Of a stretch of 64,000 nucleotides of DNA, positions 60,961 through 64,000 are shown piece after piece. The stretch is from Limosilactobacillus reuteri subsp. reuteri. Its GTDB lineage: Bacteria; Bacillota; Bacilli; Lactobacillales; Lactobacillaceae. The stretch spans positions 831,001 through 895,000 of the forward strand of contig NC_009513.1 in NCBI RefSeq assembly GCF_000016825.1, in the 5' to 3' direction. Under the pieces are notes generated by a model. That model ran no database searches. It was given only the letters and a program-made list of their open reading frames with translations, and was not told where the DNA came from. Position numbers and translations under genes: made by a program. Numbering within the stretch: position 1 is the stretch's first letter; each line of letters opens with the position of its first letter.

Positions 60961-61326
60961 ATGGCTGAACTAGACGCAACGAACGATATTCAGCGTATGC
61001 AAACTTTATTAGGAATCGATTTAGACGATGCCGATAAAGGACGTGTTGAAGCTTATATCGTGCAGGCTAAGCAAGCCATTATGGTTTATATCCGCAAGTA
61101 TCTTGACGACAATAATTTCCCTACTGAGTTAAATTACTTAGTCGATCAGTTAACGTTAGCAAAGTACAACAAGTTTCACAACGAGGGTATGAATAGCATT
61201 TCAGAAGAAGGGCTATCAATGACCTTTAACTCTAATGACTTAAAAGACTATTTACCTGACATTGAAGCTTGGATTGATTCAACTGGTAAGGGTGATTTAA
61301 CTGGAAATGCAATCGGGTGGTTCTAA
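60961..61326 (+). CDS. Head-tail connector protein (gp6/gp15-like)
   Basis: 121 acidic, helical residues (LLGIDLDDADKGRVEAYIVQAKQAIMVYIRKYL), the pattern of phage DNA-packaging/head-tail connectors of the HK97 gp6 and SPP1 gp15 type. Overlaps the next gene by 1 nt. Confidence 0.8.
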   Translation: MAELDATNDIQRMQTLLGIDLDDADKGRVEAYIVQAKQAIMVYIRKYLDDNNFPTELNYLVDQLTLAKYNKFHNEGMNSISEEGLSMTFNSNDLKDYLPDIEAWIDSTGKGDLTGNAIGWF

Positions 61327-61640
61327 TGCGATACGATCAGACGGTTTATTTGATTACTGAGACAGCCAACGATGGTGATGACCTCAACTTTGAGGGCACG
61401 ACAACCGCTAAAAAGGTCAAGGCTAACGTTAAGCGAACGAACCTAACACTAGGAAATGGTGAAATGTACGATGCCACTATCGTTCGAGTATTTGGCGAAT
61501 GTGAAGCAGATGAGATTGGCTTTGCTGATTATGACCAAAACAGTGGCAGAGGTGCCAGGAAGATTCAGAAAGTCGGACGGCACTTCAATCGCACTGATTT
61601 CTACATCGTCAACAGCGAGGTGATCTTCAATGCCAAATGA
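61326..61640 (+). CDS. Head closure/stopper-like protein
   Basis: 104 residues, beta-rich (MRYDQTVYLITETANDGDD...AKKVKANVKRTNL), in the position of SPP1 gp16-type stopper proteins. Identification is mainly from gene order. Confidence 0.65.
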   Translation: MRYDQTVYLITETANDGDDLNFEGTTTAKKVKANVKRTNLTLGNGEMYDATIVRVFGECEADEIGFADYDQNSGRGARKIQKVGRHFNRTDFYIVNSEVIFNAK

Positions 61641-62190
61641 TAGCTACGAGAACTTACCACGTGTTAATTTCTCTGTTAATACTAGCGATTTTGAACGTGC
61701 AAGAGCCGTCGCTCAAAACTTAGCAAGAATGGGAATGCCTGAGGCAATGGACGAGTTCAATCGTGAATACGCTAGGGCAAAGGCTGCTAGTAAAATCTTT
61801 ATCCGCAATGCGGCTGCTGAAGAAGTAGACGAAGCGCAAAAGATTGAAAGTCAAAAGGTAGGTCACAGCAAAAGCGGTTATGTGCCTACTGGGACGCTAC
61901 AAGGCAGTATCACGCCCCAATTTAGCGAAGATGGTATGAAAGTTAGCGTCGTGCCCCTTGCAACTGCTGAGGACGCTGAAAAAGCCCGTAAGCAGATCAG
62001 TCAAGGAGTGAAGAAAATACGCAAAGTTAATAAGCCGTCAAAGAATGAAGACGCTTATTACTATGGTACTGCGGTGGAATTTGGCAAAGGGAGAAATCCT
62101 AAAGAGCCATTTATGAAACCAAGTGGCGAAAAGGTAGCCGCTCATCTTGATAAGAAGTTTGAAGATACAATGCGACAAGCATTAGAGTAG
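61630..62190 (+). CDS. HK97 gp10-like head-tail joining protein
   Basis: 186 residues with SKSGYVPTGTLQGSITPQFSEDGMKVSVVPLA and YYYGTAVEFGKGRNPKEPFMKPSGEK, the HK97 gp10 family pattern of a small protein at the head-tail joint. Overlaps the previous gene by 11 nt. Confidence 0.85.
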   Translation: MPNDSYENLPRVNFSVNTSDFERARAVAQNLARMGMPEAMDEFNREYARAKAASKIFIRNAAAEEVDEAQKIESQKVGHSKSGYVPTGTLQGSITPQFSEDGMKVSVVPLATAEDAEKARKQISQGVKKIRKVNKPSKNEDAYYYGTAVEFGKGRNPKEPFMKPSGEKVAAHLDKKFEDTMRQALE

Positions 62191-62198
62191 GAGGCAAT

Positions 62199-62609
62199 AT
62201 GGGCCCAGAAGCAGACCTAATTGTGCAGGTCAAAAAGGCTCTTCATCAGGTAAGAGCCCCCGTTTATTACGACGGGCAAAAGCACGATGCTGAATATCCA
62301 CAAGTGATTATTGATTTAAGCAATATTCAAAATGAGCCTCGCTCCTATAAAGGGATTGAGGAAACTAAACTCACCATTTCTGTGGATGTTTACAGCAAAA
62401 TAGAAAGGCTTGACATACTGCTAGATATTAGCAATCAAGTCAGAAACATTATGCAACAAGTACGATGCGCACACTGGCGATCAGAATTTGACGATTACAG
62501 CGTGCGTATTTTAGTTGATGAGTCATACCAAGGAGAGTCGCTTAAAAGAGCGGCTTTTTTGTTTGACTTCATTACTTACGGAATAGCAATCAAGAAAGGA
62601 AATGATTAA
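62199..62609 (+). CDS. Tail completion/terminator protein
   Basis: 136 residues (VKKALHQVRAPVYYDGQKHDAEYPQVIIDLSNIQNE...), the pattern of SPP1 gp17-like tail-completion proteins; order before the tail tube gene agrees. Confidence 0.72.
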   Translation: MGPEADLIVQVKKALHQVRAPVYYDGQKHDAEYPQVIIDLSNIQNEPRSYKGIEETKLTISVDVYSKIERLDILLDISNQVRNIMQQVRCAHWRSEFDDYSVRILVDESYQGESLKRAAFLFDFITYGIAIKKGND

Positions 62610-62611
62610 AA

Positions 62612-63259
62612 ATGGCAGGATTTACAGCGAGTGACGCTAATATCGATCCAAATTCTATGAGCTTGGCGGACAAAATTGTCTACGGATGTATGTTCGAGTG
62701 GGATAAGCCAGAAGATAAGATTCACCTTCTAGGACTTCAGGCAGCTACTTCAACTACTGATAACTTGGCATCACAAGCAGTTAACTTAAAAGGCGGTTCA
62801 ATGCATGCTCCAGGTGCTACAACTGAAACCTTTGTTGTTGATAGCTACTGGCGCAAGATTGATAACTACATTCAACGCAGTTTACGGCGCTGTGTTCATG
62901 AAAAAGTACGTTTAGGGATTTTTCGTTTCGACTTTAATCGAATGAGGAAAGACCCTAAAGATCCAACTAAATTTATTGTTCCCGGTTTGTTTGGAAAGGC
63001 ATATCCAAACGGGGTGCCACAAACAGAAGCGGTTAATAACTTGCTTCACTCAAACATCACTTACAACATCGATGGTGAAACACAAGAAGGTGTGACTGGT
63101 CAAGATGAAATGGAACCAGCACTTTATCAGATTGGATTAAAACTCTACACATACGCTCATAATACCGATATGGGTGGCACTATGGACCCTATCGCTGATC
63201 CAATGGACGTTTATTCACAAAACAACGGTGGTTCAACAACACCAGCACAACCTAAGTAA
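62612..63259 (+). CDS. Major tail tube protein
   Basis: 215 residues in the tail-tube position (between tail-completion and chaperone genes); contains YNIDGETQEGVTGQDEMEPALYQIGLKLYTYA and a Thr/Ser-rich end. The function is called from synteny and size. Confidence 0.75.
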   Translation: MAGFTASDANIDPNSMSLADKIVYGCMFEWDKPEDKIHLLGLQAATSTTDNLASQAVNLKGGSMHAPGATTETFVVDSYWRKIDNYIQRSLRRCVHEKVRLGIFRFDFNRMRKDPKDPTKFIVPGLFGKAYPNGVPQTEAVNNLLHSNITYNIDGETQEGVTGQDEMEPALYQIGLKLYTYAHNTDMGGTMDPIADPMDVYSQNNGGSTTPAQPK

Positions 63260-63278
63260 TTTCAGGAGGAATTAAATC

Positions 63279-63824
63279 ATGCAAGCATTAACAGTTCAAG
63301 TAAACCCACAAGCACAACCCGCAGTATTCACTCCAAAGCTAAACTATGGCTTTTATTTACAAACACGAGACGATAAATCATTAGCAAAGAACGGCCAAGA
63401 CGGTTTTTCAGCATTAGTGAACGGTTTGCTTGATGAGAACGTCGATATGATTATCGCTGCTTATCATCATTCTTTTGCATGGTACAATCGTTCTCAACCA
63501 TCAGCAACAGCCGTTGAAGAAGCACTTGAAACGGCGATGTTTAACGATGAGAAGGCTACCGATGAAGCTTTTGACGATATTCTTAAGTCATTGCAAGCTA
63601 ATGATTTTTTAGCCCGGAAGTTAAACGAGTTTATCAAGAACAACGACAAGCTAACAGCTACAATGAAGAAACATATCGAATCCATGACGGACGAAGACAA
63701 GAAAGATCAAATGGAGATTGGTATGACCCAAATCGACGATTCAACAACGAAGCTTCAACAGTTGATGACCCCACAAGAATCATCGCCGAAGCAAGACGAA
63801 TCGGACTCACACCTGTTGAACTAA
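63279..63824 (+). CDS. Tail assembly chaperone, short form (gpG-like)
   Basis: 181 residues, acidic and helical, directly after the tail tube gene. FGYL-type N-terminal half, then TAVEEALETAMFNDEKATDEAFDDILKSLQ and KLNEFIKNNDKLTATMKKHIE. Such proteins bind the tape measure protein; a longer form is usually made by ribosomal frameshifting, see the next entry. Confidence 0.78.
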   Translation: MQALTVQVNPQAQPAVFTPKLNYGFYLQTRDDKSLAKNGQDGFSALVNGLLDENVDMIIAAYHHSFAWYNRSQPSATAVEEALETAMFNDEKATDEAFDDILKSLQANDFLARKLNEFIKNNDKLTATMKKHIESMTDEDKKDQMEIGMTQIDDSTTKLQQLMTPQESSPKQDESDSHLLN

Positions 63825-64000
63825 AAGAATTAACACCGAAGGAGTTTAAAGCAGTCCAGCGAGGCTACCAACTCCATTTAGTTGATCAAAGAGACTTAAC
63901 TTTATTCGCTAAAACGGTGCCACAACAGACTGTTCCGTTTGAGCCTCAACAATCAATAGCCGACTTGATTAAGCAGTTGCAAGAGCGTAATCAAGCTATC
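63605..64000 (+). CDS. Frameshift extension of the tail assembly chaperone (gpGT-like, partial)
   Basis: In the -1 frame two stops (TAA TGA) end immediately before T TTT TTA (63605-63611), a classic slippery heptamer in the correct register, and the frame then stays open to the edge of the window. Its distal part (RIIAEARRIGLTPVELKELT, then PKEFKAVQRGY) looks like the second part of gpGT-type chaperones and has no start codon or ribosome-binding site of its own. The shift could also happen further downstream, between about 63,700 and 63,770, because the early part of the -1 frame looks less protein-like. Confidence 0.6.

Overview
The window looks like a low-GC Lactobacillaceae chromosome, most like Limosilactobacillus (L. 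reuteri group). That assignment is an inference from gene order, codon use and protein flavour, not from a database search. It has two halves. Positions 1 to about 38,070 are ordinary chromosome. From about 38,070 to the right edge (64,000, still inside the tail genes) it is a temperate siphovirus-type prophage.

Chromosomal half. A long housekeeping run on the + strand carries the end of an ECF transporter gene, a YpbB-like protein with recQ, a surface-type membrane protein, cmk, an S1-domain protein (rpsA), der, hup, a TPR protein, cca, an ABC-F ATPase, thyA, dfrA, a DegV protein, an SGNH hydrolase with YpmS- and YozE-like proteins, rbgA, rnhB, dprA, topA, an aldose-epimerase-like protein, parE-parC, a Nudix protein and ppaC. 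trhA (hemolysin III family) and plsY are on the minus strand. An IS30-type element (29,941-31,000) sits between ppaC and what looks like its terminator. Next come small accessory genes, a GNAT acetyltransferase, the amaP-DUF2273-asp23 envelope-stress operon (minus), and a gluconate cluster gntP-lacI-type regulator-gntK (minus).

Prophage half. The prophage interrupts gntP: codons from about residue 50 onward remain at 36,862-38,067 and the 5' part must lie beyond the window. The serine integrase next to the junction carries a 5-nt insertion exactly at its catalytic-serine codon, so the prophage may be unable to excise by itself. The lysogeny module (minus) holds a CI-like repressor, an ImmA-type protease, a zinc-ribbon protein, a lipoprotein and a DUF6414-like protein. 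Five 15-bp dyad operators lie between and downstream of the divergent repressor and cro-like genes. The early region (+) has an antirepressor, small regulators, RecT with a RecB/RecE-type nuclease, a DnaD-like replication protein and many small genes, and ends with an ArpU-like late regulator.

The most interesting stretch is 51,290-52,236. It has no convincing gene. It starts with four 11-bp-phased repeats just in front of an extended -10 promoter, then about 700 nt packed with closed stems, including tRNA-like folds, and ends in an intrinsic terminator. I interpret it as a large ornate phage RNA of the GOLLD or ROOL kind, switched on by the late regulator. After it come a PAPS-reductase-like/ParB-like pair, terminase, portal, minor head, scaffold, capsid, connector and tail genes. 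The last is a tail assembly chaperone with a -1 overlapping frame that begins at a TTTTTTA heptamer.
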